DNA from: Microbacterium invictum
GTDB lineage: Bacteria > Actinomycetota > Actinomycetes > Actinomycetales > Microbacteriaceae
Assembly (NCBI RefSeq): GCF_034421375.1
Contig: NZ_CP139779.1
Coordinates: forward strand, 558,001 to 622,000
DNA length: 64,000 bases
Reading direction: 5' to 3'
Shown piece by piece: positions 33,238-43,000 of the stretch. The notes under the pieces were generated by a model. The model was given only the letters and a program-made list of their open reading frames with translations, searched no databases and was not told the origin of the DNA. Numbering within the stretch: the stretch's first letter is position 1; each line of letters opens with the position of its first letter. The position numbers were made by a program, and so were the translations under genes.

Positions 33238-34127
33238 GCACCGTCTCTCCTCCGCCGCCCGACGCGGCACAGCCCGTCCCGCCCACCGCGCCGGGGGCTC
33301 CTGAGCGCCCCACCGGCTCCGCCGCTCCCCGATCCGCCGCGCCCCGCGTGGTCGCGACCGTCGTCGGAGCGTTCGGCGCCCTGGTCATCCTCGGCTCGCT
33401 CGGTTCCGCCGCAGTCGGGACCGCTGCGGCGGCCGTCAGCGGCGGGGGGAGCAGCGACGGCGGCTCCACGACCGTCGACACCACCGGGGTGACCGAGATC
33501 GACACCGAGGTGGGGGCGGGGAGCCTGCGGATCGAGTTCGCCGACGTCGACCAGGCCACCCTCGACGTCACCGGCGCGTGGGGTGCCGACCAGTGGACCC
33601 TCGAGCGCGAGGAGGACACGATCCGGGTGTCGTCGCCCGACCGATGGTGGGGCGGGTGGATGTTCGGCGACCGCTCGGAGGCGGTGCTGACGCTCCCCGA
33701 TGCCCTCGAGGGGATCGACGCAGATCTCACGACGAACGCTGGAGACCTCCGCGTCGTGGACGGCGACTTCGGCGAACTCGATCTCGAGCTCGGCGCCGGC
33801 AGCATCGACATCACCGGATCCGCCCGCTCGCTGGACGCGACGGTGTCGGCCGGTCAGGCCGACCTCGAGCTGTCGGATGTCGCCGAGGCCGACGTGTCGG
33901 TCAGTGCGGGCGACATGGATCTCGTGCTCACCGGCAGCCAGCCGAGCGGAATGACGTTCGACGTCAGCGCCGGACGGGTGACGGCCACCGTCCCCGAGGG
34001 CGAGTACGACATCACCTCCGAGGTCTCGGCCGGCGACTTCGACAGCGGCATCGGTTCGACCCCGGGTGCCCGAAGCACCGTCGAGGTGAGCGTCACCGCC
34101 GGTCAGGTGGAGCTGCGCGCCGGCTGA
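33234..34127 (+). CDS. DUF4097 family beta-strand repeat protein, membrane-anchored
   Basis: 297 residues: Pro-rich cytoplasmic start, one membrane span at about 38-65 ([20 protein letters not shown]), a Gly/Ser spacer, then an extracytoplasmic right-handed beta-helix-like domain (about 85-297) built from short strands such as [19 protein letters not shown] and [22 protein letters not shown]4097 proteins commonly sit behind LiaRS/NarL-type kinase-regulator pairs in Gram-positives and are thought to modulate envelope stress signalling. The last 25 bp overlap the convergent cofE gene. Confidence 0.88.
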   Translation: MSTVSPPPPDAAQPVPPTAPGAPERPTGSAAPRSAAPRVVATVVGAFGALVILGSLGSAAVGTAAAAVSGGGSSDGGSTTVDTTGVTEIDTEVGAGSLRIEFADVDQATLDVTGAWGADQWTLEREEDTIRVSSPDRWWGGWMFGDRSEAVLTLPDALEGIDADLTTNAGDLRVVDGDFGELDLELGAGSIDITGSARSLDATVSAGQADLELSDVAEADVSVSAGDMDLVLTGSQPSGMTFDVSAGRVTATVPEGEYDITSEVSAGDFDSGIGSTPGARSTVEVSVTAGQVELRAG

Positions 34128-34939
34128 GCATCGCCCGGCGCGGGCGTATCGCCCGGCCCCGGCGCACCGGGACCGCCGAGGGGTTCGCCACCGGCACGGC
34201 CGGCGGCGAACCCCTCGGCGTAGGCCTCGTCGGCCCCGAGGCGGAACATGTCGCGCTCCCACGGGCGGACGATGGAGCGGGCACCCGGCAGGTCGAGGTC
34301 GCCCACCAGGTCGCCGCGCCCCCGGACGACGGCGACGGGCCTGCGGCCCACCTTTCCCTTCACCAGATCCGCCGCAGCGCACAGTTCGTCGGCGACGCAC
34401 GGCATCGTCACCGCGAGCGGCCGACCCTCGGCATCCGTCGTCCCCCTCAGATCTTCGAAGACGGCCACACCGCCGGCGCCGATGGCGTGGTCGGTCTGGC
34501 CCTCGCGCCACGCGCGACCCAGGGTGTCCGAGACGAGGACGCCCACGCGCACGTCGAGGCGCTCTCGCAGACCGGCTGCCAGCATCCTCGCCGAGCGGTC
34601 GGGGTCTTCCGGGAGCAGCAGCACCGTGCCCTCCGGGGTGTTGGACGCATCCACCCCGGCCGCCGCGGCGATGATCCCGAGCCTGTTCTCGACGATCCGC
34701 GTCACGTGTCCGCTCGGCGCCTCGCGGCGGGCGACGACCCGGACGGTCTCGGTGGTGATGGCGTCTTCGCGGTCATCCGCGAGCACGAACCGGCCCTCGG
34801 CCTTCGACACGATCTTGGAGGTGACGACCACGATGTCGCCGTCCCGCAGAGTGTCGGCGGCCGCGGCCCCGATGATGGCGACGAGATCGTCACCGGCGGT
34901 GATCTCGGGGATCCCCTCCAGGGCCCAGACGCTCAGCAC
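34103..34939 (-). CDS. cofE: coenzyme F420-0:L-glutamate ligase
   Basis: Adds glutamate to F420-0, a late step in making the deazaflavin cofactor F420; GTP-dependent, cytoplasmic. 278 residues. Family features: [14 protein letters not shown] at the start, [54 protein letters not shown] and the metal-binding late segment. The nitroreductase-like C-terminal domain found in mycobacterial FbiB is absent, so this is the short stand-alone form. The C-terminal tail ([19 protein letters not shown]) is low complexity and overlaps the convergent gene by 25 bp. GTG 34939 is 7 bp past the GNAT stop, so the two are co-transcribed. Other F420 genes are not in the window. Confidence 0.9.
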   Translation of the reverse strand: MLSVWALEGIPEITAGDDLVAIIGAAAADTLRDGDIVVVTSKIVSKAEGRFVLADDREDAITTETVRVVARREAPSGHVTRIVENRLGIIAAAAGVDASNTPEGTVLLLPEDPDRSARMLAAGLRERLDVRVGVLVSDTLGRAWREGQTDHAIGAGGVAVFEDLRGTTDAEGRPLAVTMPCVADELCAAADLVKGKVGRRPVAVVRGRGDLVGDLDLPGARSIVRPWERDMFRLGADEAYAEGFAAGRAGGEPLGGPGAPGPGDTPAPGDAQPARSST

Positions 34940-34946
34940 GGCCGCG

Positions 34947-35453
34947 TCAGCGGACGAACCGGACCTCGGTGAGCGTCTCGCCGAGGAAGGGCTCGGTGTG
35001 CGAGGCGCCGTCGAGGGCGAAGCCGTTGCGCTCGTAGAAGCGGTGCGCCCGGGGGTTGTCTTCGGCGACCCAGAGGTACAGCGGCTCGCCGTCCTCGACC
35101 GCGGCGTCGAAGAGCTTCTGGCCGATCCCCCGACCGTGGTACGCGTCGAGGAGGTAGATGAAGTACAGCTCGCGGTTGCGGGGGGCGTCCTTATCGCGGG
35201 CCGGACCCGAACCGACGAAGCCGACGATCTCGCCGTCGACCAGCGCTGCGCTCATCTTGAACTCGGGGCCCTGCACGGCCCAGTGGGTCCACAGCTCTGC
35301 CAGCCGGCGCGGCGAGATCTTCTCCAGCGCCGCCTTGCTGATCACGTGGTCGTAGGTCTCATGCCAGCACGTGGCGTGCACCTGGCCGAGAGCGACGGCG
35401 TCGACGTCTCGTACCGGCCGCACCACGACATCCGTTCGCAGTTCAGCGTCCAT
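34947..35453 (-). CDS. GNAT-family N-acetyltransferase
   Basis: 168-residue acetyl-CoA-dependent acyltransferase, cytoplasmic. The acetyl-CoA pyrophosphate loop is [20 protein letters not shown] (motif A), followed by [20 protein letters not shown] (motif B). The N-terminus [20 protein letters not shown] is typical of RimI-like enzymes. The acceptor cannot be told. ATG 35453 is placed by a TAGAGT -10 hexamer 6 nt upstream. First gene of the GNAT-cofE unit. Confidence 0.9.
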   Translation of the reverse strand: MDAELRTDVVVRPVRDVDAVALGQVHATCWHETYDHVISKAALEKISPRRLAELWTHWAVQGPEFKMSAALVDGEIVGFVGSGPARDKDAPRNRELYFIYLLDAYHGRGIGQKLFDAAVEDGEPLYLWVAEDNPRAHRFYERNGFALDGASHTEPFLGETLTEVRFVR

Positions 35454-35459
35454 GGCCAG

Positions 35460-35465
35460 ACTCTA
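35460..35465 (-). promoter_or_regulatory. -10 hexamer TAGAGT, leaderless promoter
   Basis: On the minus strand TAGAGT, 6 nt, then ATG 35453 of the GNAT gene. Confidence 0.5.
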
Positions 35466-35557
35466 CGCGCGGGTTCCGACGTCGCGAAATCGAGCGGAGC
35501 GCCAGCGCAGAACTGTCGATCGCGCACAACCGAATCGCCCCATCGACCGTTCCTGGC

Positions 35558-35563
35558 TACCAT
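35558..35563 (+). promoter_or_regulatory. -10 hexamer TACCAT, leaderless promoter
   Basis: TACCAT, 8 nt, then GTG 35572 of the thioesterase gene. Confidence 0.5.
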
Positions 35564-35571
35564 CCGAAACC

Positions 35572-36132
35572 GTGAACGTCCTCTGGCGCACCCTCCTCGT
35601 CCACCTCTTCGCGCGACTGCGCCTCCGGCGGGAGGGGTGGCTGAGTTTCCAGGACGTCGGCCGCATCCGATTGACCACCCTGCCGACCGACATCGACGTG
35701 CTGCGCCACATGAACAACGGGCGCTACCTTTCGCTGTTCGACCTCGGCCGATGGGACCTTCTCGTCCGAACCGGGATGGTCGACGCGATGCGTCGGCACG
35801 GCTGGTACGGGGTGGTCTCGAGCGAGACGATCACCTTCCGCAAGTCCCTCGAGCTCTGGCAGCGCTTCGAGCTGCAGACCCGGATGCTCGGCCACGACGA
35901 TCGGGCGCTCTATCTCGAGCACCGGGCCCTCGTGCACGGCGAGATCTACGCCCGCGCGATAATCCGCATCCGGATGCTCAAGCGCTCGGGCGGCACCCTG
36001 TCCCACGAGGAGCTGTTCGCGGCGGTCGGTCGCCCCGAGGGGATGCCGGACGTCGAACCCTGGGTGCACGACTGGGCCGCGGCGTCCGCTCTGCCCTCCA
36101 CCCGCCAGCCCGCGCCCAGCGACTGGGGCTGA
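35572..36132 (+). CDS. hotdog-fold acyl-CoA thioesterase (4HBT-like)
   Basis: 186 residues. The hotdog fold motif TDIDVLRHMNNGRYLSLFDL carries the acidic/Asn pair used by 4-hydroxybenzoyl-CoA thioesterase relatives, followed by GVVSSETITFRKSLELWQRF (second strand layer) and RALYLEHRALVHGEIYARAI. The N-terminal 30 residues (LLVHLFARLRLRREGWLSF) are basic and amphipathic and may lie on the membrane. Substrate unknown. GTG 35572 is set by a -10 hexamer 8 nt upstream; earlier in-frame codons overlap the divergent GNAT promoter. Confidence 0.85.
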   Translation: MNVLWRTLLVHLFARLRLRREGWLSFQDVGRIRLTTLPTDIDVLRHMNNGRYLSLFDLGRWDLLVRTGMVDAMRRHGWYGVVSSETITFRKSLELWQRFELQTRMLGHDDRALYLEHRALVHGEIYARAIIRIRMLKRSGGTLSHEELFAAVGRPEGMPDVEPWVHDWAAASALPSTRQPAPSDWG

Positions 36133-36138
36133 TCCCGG

Positions 36139-36438
36139 TCACTCCTCGGGCTCGGGGACGATCGTCAGCCCGCCGGGCGAGTTCGCCGACTTGGACAGCG
36201 CGTCCAGCCACGCGGGGTTGAGCTTGGGCAGGCGACTGCCGAAGTACTCGAACGCCACCGGGATGTTCGGGCTCAGCCACACCGAGGTGCGGCCCATGCC
36301 GTTGCGGGTGGGGTCGGTCCAGGTGAAGGAGAACTGCTCGCCACGGCGGAGCTTCGACCACACCACGGCCTGCAGGTGCGCGAGGACACGGTCGTCCAGC
36401 GCGACGGTCAGTTTGGAGTCGTAGGTCAGAGTTCCCAT
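36139..36438 (-). CDS. DUF7882-type small protein, paralogue A
   Basis: 99 residues, soluble. It starts MGTLTYDSKLTVALDDRVLA and ends ANSPGGLTIVPEPEE. Its paralogue at 37691-37981 shares the frame MGTL-Y...DDR-LAHL...KLRR-E...WLSP-I...F-Y.G..P.-N-AWL..L..SANSPGGL. I know such proteins only from Microbacteriaceae, where they are often annotated as related to ATP-dependent DNA ligases on weak grounds. ATG 36438 is placed by TACGCT 7 nt upstream. Function unknown; a small adaptor is possible. Confidence 0.85.
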   Translation of the reverse strand: MGTLTYDSKLTVALDDRVLAHLQAVVWSKLRRGEQFSFTWTDPTRNGMGRTSVWLSPNIPVAFEYFGSRLPKLNPAWLDALSKSANSPGGLTIVPEPEE

Positions 36439-36445
36439 CCTGACC

Positions 36446-36451
36446 AGCGTA
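36446..36451 (-). promoter_or_regulatory. -10 hexamer TACGCT, leaderless promoter
   Basis: On the minus strand TACGCT, 7 nt, then ATG 36438. Confidence 0.5.
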
Positions 36452-36573
36452 ATCTGCCGCGGGGCCCTGTCGATCGATTCCGAGGCGTACCGGGATGGGC
36501 GTCGCATTATAGGCATGCCTTACCCGTTTGTCTGGTGTTGCTCGGAATCGGCATACTTGTGAGCCTGAGACAC

Positions 36574-37344
36574 ATGGATCCCTGTGCAACCCTCGCCACC
36601 GAGTTGCGCGCGGCCGTGCCCGCCGGCGGACTCTCCATAGAGTTCCAGCCGCTCTTCGACCTCGAGGGGTCGGGTCAGCCAGACCTGCCCGTCGCCGTGG
36701 AAGCGCTCTGCCGCTGGCATCATCCCCGATTCGGCACGATCTCGCCCGTGCACTTCATCCCGCTCGCCGAGTCCCACGGCATCATCGCCGATCTCGGCGC
36801 CGCCGTGCTCACACGCGCCGGCACGCAGGTCGCCGCCTGGCAGCAGGCCGGCCATCACCTCGGCCTGTCGGTCAACGCCTCGCCGTCGGAGTTCTCGGCC
36901 GCCTGGGTCGACACGGTCGCCGAGCGCGCCGCCGACCTCGGCCTGTCGACGGGCAGCCTCACCATCGAGATCACCGAGTCTCCCGCTCCCCAGCTCCTGC
37001 CGAGCGTGCTGGCCGTGCTCGAGCGGGCGCGGGAGGCGGGCCTCGGGCTGTCGATCGATGATTTCGGAGCGGGCGACACCACCGCCACCATGCTCGACGC
37101 GCTGCCCCTCACCGAGGTGAAGATCGACCGGTCGCTGACCCAAAGGTCCGACGCCGACGCGGATGCCGCGGTGGACGCGATCGTCGCGCAGGCGGCCCAT
37201 CACGGCTGGACGGTAGTCGCCGAGGGCATCGAGACCGAAGACGATCTCGACCGCGCTCGCCGACGCGGGTGCCACCTCGGTCAGGGGTTCCTGCTCGGAA
37301 AGCCGATGCCCGCCGCCCAGCTGACGGCGCTGCTGTCGGCCTGA
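36574..37344 (+). CDS. stand-alone EAL-domain c-di-GMP phosphodiesterase
   Basis: 256 residues, one EAL domain, no sensor domain, no membrane span. Residues needed for metal binding and catalysis are there: Glu in VEALCRWHHP, Asn in SVNASPSEF, Glu in TIEITES, the Asp pair in SIDDFGAGD, Lys in EVKIDRSL and Glu in AEGIETEDD, ending with GQGFLLGKPM. It should therefore open c-di-GMP to pGpG. ATG 36574 was chosen; GTG 36559 is five codons upstream. It lies between the two DUF7882 paralogues and close to a phytochrome-linked diguanylate cyclase. Confidence 0.9.
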   Translation: MDPCATLATELRAAVPAGGLSIEFQPLFDLEGSGQPDLPVAVEALCRWHHPRFGTISPVHFIPLAESHGIIADLGAAVLTRAGTQVAAWQQAGHHLGLSVNASPSEFSAAWVDTVAERAADLGLSTGSLTIEITESPAPQLLPSVLAVLERAREAGLGLSIDDFGAGDTTATMLDALPLTEVKIDRSLTQRSDADADAAVDAIVAQAAHHGWTVVAEGIETEDDLDRARRRGCHLGQGFLLGKPMPAAQLTALLSA

Positions 37345-37372
37345 CCGGGCCGATCGTGGGGCGTCTGTCGAG

Positions 37373-37642
37373 TCAGATGCCGCTGTAGTCGTCGATCACG
37401 ATCTCGGCCTCATCGTGAGCCGGGCCGGCGCCGTGGTCGGAGGGCACCTCGATCTGCGTCCAGGTGACGGGCATGCCCGGGGAGAACAGGATGTCGATGC
37501 CCGGACCCCCGCGCAGCGGCGGGATGTTCACGTAGCCGCCGCCGGCCTTGATCGCGTCGAGGATCTTCCCCTTCAGTTCCGTGACCGGGTCGGGAAGGAA
37601 GTAGTCACGCCCGTCGACGGTGAGTCGGTTCACGATGGCCAT
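37373..37642 (-). CDS. small conserved protein of unknown function
   Basis: 89 residues, soluble, no recognised domain. It has a short beta hairpin start (AIVNRLTVDGRDYFLPDP), a helix VTELKGKILDAIKAGGGYVN, and an acidic tail HDEAEIVIDDYSGI. ATG 37642 sits 6 nt after a TACGCT hexamer and directly after GGAGGG. It shares a 49-bp divergent promoter region with the second DUF7882 gene, so the pair may be co-regulated. It looks like a small actinobacterial hypothetical protein. Confidence 0.75.
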   Translation of the reverse strand: MAIVNRLTVDGRDYFLPDPVTELKGKILDAIKAGGGYVNIPPLRGGPGIDILFSPGMPVTWTQIEVPSDHGAGPAHDEAEIVIDDYSGI

Positions 37643-37648
37643 CCCTCC

Positions 37649-37654
37649 AGCGTA
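37649..37654 (-). promoter_or_regulatory. -10 hexamer TACGCT, leaderless promoter
   Basis: On the minus strand TACGCT, 6 nt, then ATG 37642. It is 22 bp from the opposing -10 at 37677, so the two promoters nearly touch. Confidence 0.5.
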
Positions 37655-37676
37655 CGGGACCGTCCGCGGACGAACG

Positions 37677-37682
37677 TAGGAT
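37677..37682 (+). promoter_or_regulatory. -10 hexamer TAGGAT, leaderless promoter
   Basis: TAGGAT, 8 nt, then ATG 37691 of the second DUF7882 gene. Confidence 0.5.
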
Positions 37683-37690
37683 CGACAACG

Positions 37691-37981
37691 ATGGGTACCT
37701 TGCACTATGGCGCGCCTTCGGTCGCCGTTCCGATCGACGACCGCACGCTCGCACACCTCGAGCTCGTGATCGTGGCCAAGCTCCGCCGGCGCGAGAGCAC
37801 GTCGCTGGCGGTCATCGACGACGACACCAAGCGGCGACAGGCGCTGTGGCTCTCGCCGGCGATCACGCTCCGCTTCGAATACGACGGGCCGATGCCCGAG
37901 ATCAACAAGGCCTGGTTGCAGGACCTCGTGGACTCGGCCAATTCGCCCGGCGGCCTGCGCCTGCTGCCCGAACCCGGCTGA
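37691..37981 (+). CDS. DUF7882-type small protein, paralogue B
   Basis: 96 residues, MGTLHYGAPSVAVPIDDRTL to ANSPGGLRLLPEPG. Same family and length as 36139-36438, clearly a duplicated pair that brackets the EAL gene and the 89-residue protein. ATG 37691 is set by TAGGAT 8 nt upstream. Predicted soluble alpha/beta protein; function unknown. Convergent with the phytochrome gene, 14 bp apart. Confidence 0.85.
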   Translation: MGTLHYGAPSVAVPIDDRTLAHLELVIVAKLRRRESTSLAVIDDDTKRRQALWLSPAITLRFEYDGPMPEINKAWLQDLVDSANSPGGLRLLPEPG

Positions 37982-37995
37982 GCGCAGGCGGAGCC

Positions 37996-39942
37996 TCAGC
38001 GCGAGACGCGCCCGCGACCCGACCGCTTCGCGCGGTACATCGCCGCATCCGCCGCCTCGAGGAGCTCCGAGGCCGTCGGCCGCTCGGAGGCCGCGACCAC
38101 ACCAGCCGATCCCGTGACGCTGATCGTGAGGTCCTCGACGACGACCGGCTCGGTCAGGGCGAGGAGAGCCCGTTCGGCGATCGCGTGCGCTGCCGCGACG
38201 TCCACCTCGCGGCAGATGAGGAGGAACTCGTCGCCGCCGAACCGGACGACGACGTCCTCGGCGCGGGCGCTGTGGGTGAGGCGCTTGCTGACAGCCACGA
38301 GCACCGCGTCCCCGACCTCGTGCCCGTGGGTGTCGTTGACGGACTTGAAGTCGTCGAGATCGACGAAGATCATCGCCACGCCCGACTCCGTCTCGCGGAG
38401 GAGCTCGTCCAGTCGGTCATCGAGGAAGCGCCGGTTGTTCAGGCCGGTGAGCGGGTCGTGGAAGGCGAGTTCGGCGAGTTCGGCCTCGTTGCGCCGGTCC
38501 ATCGCCGCCCGGATATCGAGCGCCAGCTCCTCGGCATCCTTGATCAGATCGCCCCAGGGGAGGCTCCGCCCCGTGACGCTCTCCTTCCACGCCGAGAACG
38601 ACCGACGCGGCGACAGCGGGTGGTCGCGGTTGTCGGCGGTCTGATCGCCGAGCCACTCCACCTCTCGTGTCACCTCTCCGCGGACGAACACCAGGCAGTC
38701 GCCCTCCGCCCCGAGCGAGACGCTGAGAAGTCCGGCCACGCCGGGGATCTCGACGGCGAGCTCGGGGTGATCGATGGGCAGCGACTCGGAGCAGAACGGG
38801 GCGGTGCCGAGATCGTCGATCACCGCACCGAGGAGCTCGGGCTCGGGCACGTCGCCGATGGCGCGGGCCACACCGCCCAGGCGCAGGTAGGCACCGTCGG
38901 CCGGCACGGCGTCGAGCACGGTCTTCGGTCCGTCGAGAAGGGCCGCGTGCACGTCGAGGGCGCCGTACAGCGGCGCCACGACCGCCGAGCGACGCTCGCG
39001 GGCGGTCAGCTGGCGGCGGAGCTCGTCGATCTGCCGGGCGGCGGTGAGCTGCATCGTGACCTGGCTGGCCAGCACCTCCAGCGACCGCCGCAGCAGGATC
39101 GGCACCCGCCGCACCGTGCGGTGCGCGCAGGTGAACATGCCCACGAGCTGATCGCCGGCGACGAGGGCGAACGAGACCGTCGCGGCCTGGCCCATGTTCC
39201 TCATGAACTGCAGGTGGTGCGGAGAGACGGCGCGCAGCTCAGTGGTCGTGAGATCGAGCGGGCCGAGCTCGGGCAGAAGGGTCACGAGCGCCTTGCCGCC
39301 GTCGTGGGTGTCGACGATCGCGCGCGACCGCTTCTCCAGATAGAGGGCGCGCGCCTGCGGCGGGATGTCGGATGCCGGGAAGTGCAGCCCCAGGTAGGGC
39401 TCCATGTCGGGTTCGCGCTCGTCGGCGACGATCTCGCCGTGGCCGTCGTCGAAGAAGTCGTAGCACATCACCCGGTCGAAGCCGGTGATGGCCTTGATCT
39501 CGGCGGCCGCGCGACGCCGCAGCTCGGTGGCGTCGGTGATCCCCGCGAGGCGCTGAATGGCGGTGACGACGCCGGTGCGCACGTACTCGAGATCGGGAAC
39601 GGTCGGTTCGAGCTCGATGATGACCGGGTCGCTGTCGCGGTGCACGATCGCGTCGTGCTCCACTCCGTTGAAACCCACCCGGATCGGATCGATGGCGACG
39701 CCGTGCGCGTACGCATCGCGCAGCCGGTCGTCGCCGATCTCGGCGATCGGACGCCCGAGGGCGTCGGCGGCGTCGTCGCTGGCGACCACGACCGTGTCCG
39801 TCTGCGCATCGACGGCCAGCAGGGTGCCGAAGGACTGGATGCGACCGGGAGTGGCCAGGGGTTCGGCCGAGCACTCCCGAAGACGCAGGCGTTCGTCGGG
39901 GTCCCAGAGGCTCTCGGACGACGTCGTCGGTGTGGTGTTCAT
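37996..39942 (-). CDS. bacteriophytochrome diguanylate cyclase (PAS-GAF-PHY-GGDEF)
   Basis: Red/far-red photoreceptor that makes c-di-GMP; cytoplasmic, 648 residues. PAS (about 20-125) with Cys24 in RECSAEPLATPG, the usual biliverdin attachment site of bacteriophytochromes. GAF (about 140-310) with Asp192 in PASDIPPQAR and His243 in SPHHLQFMRNMG, which hold the chromophore. PHY (about 325-475) with the tongue SPRRSFSAWKE. GGDEF (about 485-645) with intact active site GGDEF at 569-573 and an inhibitory I-site RAED five residues before it. GAGGAAAGG precedes ATG 39942. No haem oxygenase gene is near to supply biliverdin. Paired with the EAL gene close by. Confidence 0.93.
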   Translation of the reverse strand: MNTTPTTSSESLWDPDERLRLRECSAEPLATPGRIQSFGTLLAVDAQTDTVVVASDDAADALGRPIAEIGDDRLRDAYAHGVAIDPIRVGFNGVEHDAIVHRDSDPVIIELEPTVPDLEYVRTGVVTAIQRLAGITDATELRRRAAAEIKAITGFDRVMCYDFFDDGHGEIVADEREPDMEPYLGLHFPASDIPPQARALYLEKRSRAIVDTHDGGKALVTLLPELGPLDLTTTELRAVSPHHLQFMRNMGQAATVSFALVAGDQLVGMFTCAHRTVRRVPILLRRSLEVLASQVTMQLTAARQIDELRRQLTARERRSAVVAPLYGALDVHAALLDGPKTVLDAVPADGAYLRLGGVARAIGDVPEPELLGAVIDDLGTAPFCSESLPIDHPELAVEIPGVAGLLSVSLGAEGDCLVFVRGEVTREVEWLGDQTADNRDHPLSPRRSFSAWKESVTGRSLPWGDLIKDAEELALDIRAAMDRRNEAELAELAFHDPLTGLNNRRFLDDRLDELLRETESGVAMIFVDLDDFKSVNDTHGHEVGDAVLVAVSKRLTHSARAEDVVVRFGGDEFLLICREVDVAAAHAIAERALLALTEPVVVEDLTISVTGSAGVVAASERPTASELLEAADAAMYRAKRSGRGRVSR

Positions 39943-40050
39943 CGGGGGCCCCTTTCCTCGCGCGAGGGCCCGCCTGCTGACATCACGACTCGCGCAACGA
40001 CAATGGTAAGCAGAAGTGCGCCGAGATCGGGCCGCGGGCGTGACGGGCCC

Positions 40051-40056
40051 TAGTCT
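40051..40056 (+). promoter_or_regulatory. -10 hexamer TAGTCT, leaderless promoter
   Basis: TAGTCT, 6 nt, then ATG 40063 of putA. Confidence 0.55.
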
Positions 40057-40062
40057 TGACGC

Positions 40063-43000
40063 ATGGTGACCGACCCCTTTCGGGGAGACACCGACCTCGG
40101 AACCTCCGGCGAGGACCTCGCCGAGGGGGCCGTGCAGCTGGCGCAGCGGTGGATCACCGAGAGCGCCCAGGTCGACGTCGACCCCTCCGCCGCCCGCCTT
40201 GCGGGAGTTCTGAAGGACCCGAACGGCCTGCCCTTCACGATCGGGTTCGTCGACGGCGTCATGCGTCCCGAGAGCCTCGGTGCCGCGGCATCCCAGCTCC
40301 ATCGGGTCGCCCCGCTGGTTCCGGACTTCCTGCCGTGGTACCTGCGCGGTGCCGTTCAGATCGGCGGCGCGGTCGCCCCGGTGCTGCCGACGCCGGTGGT
40401 TCCCCTCGCTCGCCGCGCGCTGCGCGAGATGGTGCGCCACCTCATCGTCGACGCCCGGCCCAAGAAGCTCGGCCCCGCCATCGCCGAGCTCCGTGCCGCC
40501 GGAGCGCGGCTGAACCTGAACCTGCTGGGTGAGGCCGTCCTCGGCGAGGACGAGGCTCTCCGCCGCCTCGACGGCATCCACGACCTCATACGCCGCCCGG
40601 ACGTCGACTACGTCTCGGTGAAGGTGTCGGCGATCGCGAGCCACATCTCGATGTGGGCCTTCGACGAGGTGGTCGACAAGGTCGTCGACCGTCTCATGCC
40701 CCTCTACCTGTCGGCGGCGTCGGACGGCACGTTCATCAACCTCGACATGGAGGAGTACCGCGACCTCGACCTCACCATCGCGGTGTTCACCCGCATCCTC
40801 GAGGATCCGCGCCTGTCGGGCCTCGACGCGGGGATCGTGCTGCAGGCGTACCTTCCCGATGCGCTTCCGGCCCTGCGCGAGCTGACGGCGTGGGCGCGGG
40901 CGCGCGTGCGCGGGGGAGGCGCGGGCATCAAGGTGCGCCTGGTGAAGGGCGCGAACCTCGCGATGGAGCGGGTGGATGCGGTGATGCACGGCTGGGAGCT
41001 GGCGACCTACAGCTCGAAGCTCGACAGCGACGCCAACTACCTGCGATGCCTCGACGAGGCGCTGCGCACCGAGAACGCCGCCGCCGTGCGGGTGGGCGTC
41101 GCCGGGCACAACCTCTTCGACATCGCCTACGCGTGGCTGCTCGCCGGCGAGCGCGGGGTGCGGGACCGGGTCGAGTTCGAGATGCTCCTCGGAATGGCGC
41201 AGGGTCAGGTCGACGCGGTCTCGCGCGAGGTCGGGCCGGTGCTGCTCTACGTGCCCGTCGTCGCCCCCGACGAGTTCGACGTCGCCATCAGCTATCTCGT
41301 CCGCCGCCTGGAGGAGAACGCCTCGAGCGAGAACTTCCTCTCCGCCGCGTTCGACCTCGCCGACGACCCGGCCCTGTTCGCGCGCGAGCGCGATCGTTTC
41401 CTCGCCTCGGTGGAGCGGGCGAGCGACCCGGAGCTGCCGACCGGCCCGAATCGGACGCAGGACAGGACGGATGCCGCGTCGCGAGGTGCTGTCGACGGCA
41501 TGCGGTCCGCGGCGGCATCCGAGGGCATGCTCCTGCGACCAGGCCCCGACGCCGAAGGCGACGGGCTGACCCGCGAGGTGCTGGGGATCGCCCGATCGGC
41601 GTCGGCCGATCCCGGCGACACCATGCCGATCGCGCCGGAGGTCGGCGGCATCCTCTTCGGCGGTCAGGAGATCGTCGAGACCGCGGTGTATGCGTCGCGC
41701 GAGTCGGGACCCGCCGCGCTCGGCGCGCCCGGATTCGCCAACGCACCCGACTCCGACCCCGCCCTGCCGGCGAACCGCGTCTGGGCGCGCGAGATCCTCG
41801 CACGCGTGGCCGCATCGCAGGCGGGTGTCGACACGATCGCCGCGGCGCGCCTCGACGACGCCGGGCAGGTCGACGCCGTGATCGACCGGGTGCGTGCGGC
41901 GGCCGAGCACTGGGGGTCGCGCGCCGCCGCCGATCGGTCCGAGATCCTCGCCGCCGCGGGCCGGGCGCTCGAGGCGCGTCGCGCCGAGCTCATCGAGGTC
42001 GCCGCATCCGAGACCGGCAAGGTCTTCGCCGAGGCCGACGTCGAAGTCAGCGAGGCGGTCGACTTCGCCCACTATTACGCCGCGACCGCCCGCGAACTCG
42101 ACCGGGTCAGCGGCGCAGTGTTCGTGCCGGCACGGCTCACCGTCGTCACGCCGCCGTGGAACTTCCCCGTGGCGATCCCCGCGGGCGGGGTGCTTGCCGC
42201 GCTCGCCGCCGGATCGGGCGTGGTCTTCAAGCCCGCGCCGCAGGCGCGCCGCTGCGCGGCCGTCGTCGCCGAGGCGCTGTGGGAGGCGGGCGTGCCCCGC
42301 GACGTGCTGGCCCTCGTCGACATCGAGGAGGGCGAGCTCGGGCAGCGCCTCATCTCGCATGACGGCGTGGACCACGTCATCCTCACGGGGTCGTGGGACA
42401 CCGCCGCCCTCTTCCGCTCCTGGCGGCCCGATCTGCCGCTCCTGGCCGAGACCAGCGGCAAGAACGCGATGATCGTCATGCCCTCGGCCGACCTCGACCT
42501 CGCGGCATCCGACGTCGTCAAGAGCGCCTTCGGGCACGCCGGTCAGAAGTGCTCAGCGGCTTCGCTGGCGATCCTCGTCGGGCCGGTGGCCCGCTCGCAG
42601 CGCTTCCTGCGGCAGCTCGTCGACGCCACCACGTCGCTGCGCGTCGCGCCACCGACCGACCCGCTCGCCGAGGTCGGGCCTGTCATCGAGACCCCCCGGG
42701 GCAAGCTCGACTGGGCCTTCACCACCCTGGACGAGGGGGAGAAGTGGCTCGTCGCGCCGCGGGCGCTCGACGGGCCCGAAGAGTACGCGGGGCGGCTCTG
42801 GCGGCCAGGCATCCGCACCGGGGTGAAGCCCGGGTCGCGGTTCCACCGCGAGGAGTTCTTCGGACCCGTGCTCGGCGTCATGCACGCCTCCTCACTTGCC
42901 AAGGCCATCGAGCTGCAGAACGCCGTCGACTACGGCCTGACCGCGGGGCTCTACACCCAGAACCCCGACGACCTCGCCCTCTGGCTCGACCGCGTCGAGG

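Noticed and set aside
40000..42537. Extension of the phytochrome gene into putA
   Set aside because: The upstream in-frame codons are antisense to putA and carry no recognisable domain; ATG 39942 has a ribosome site and starts the family N-terminus.
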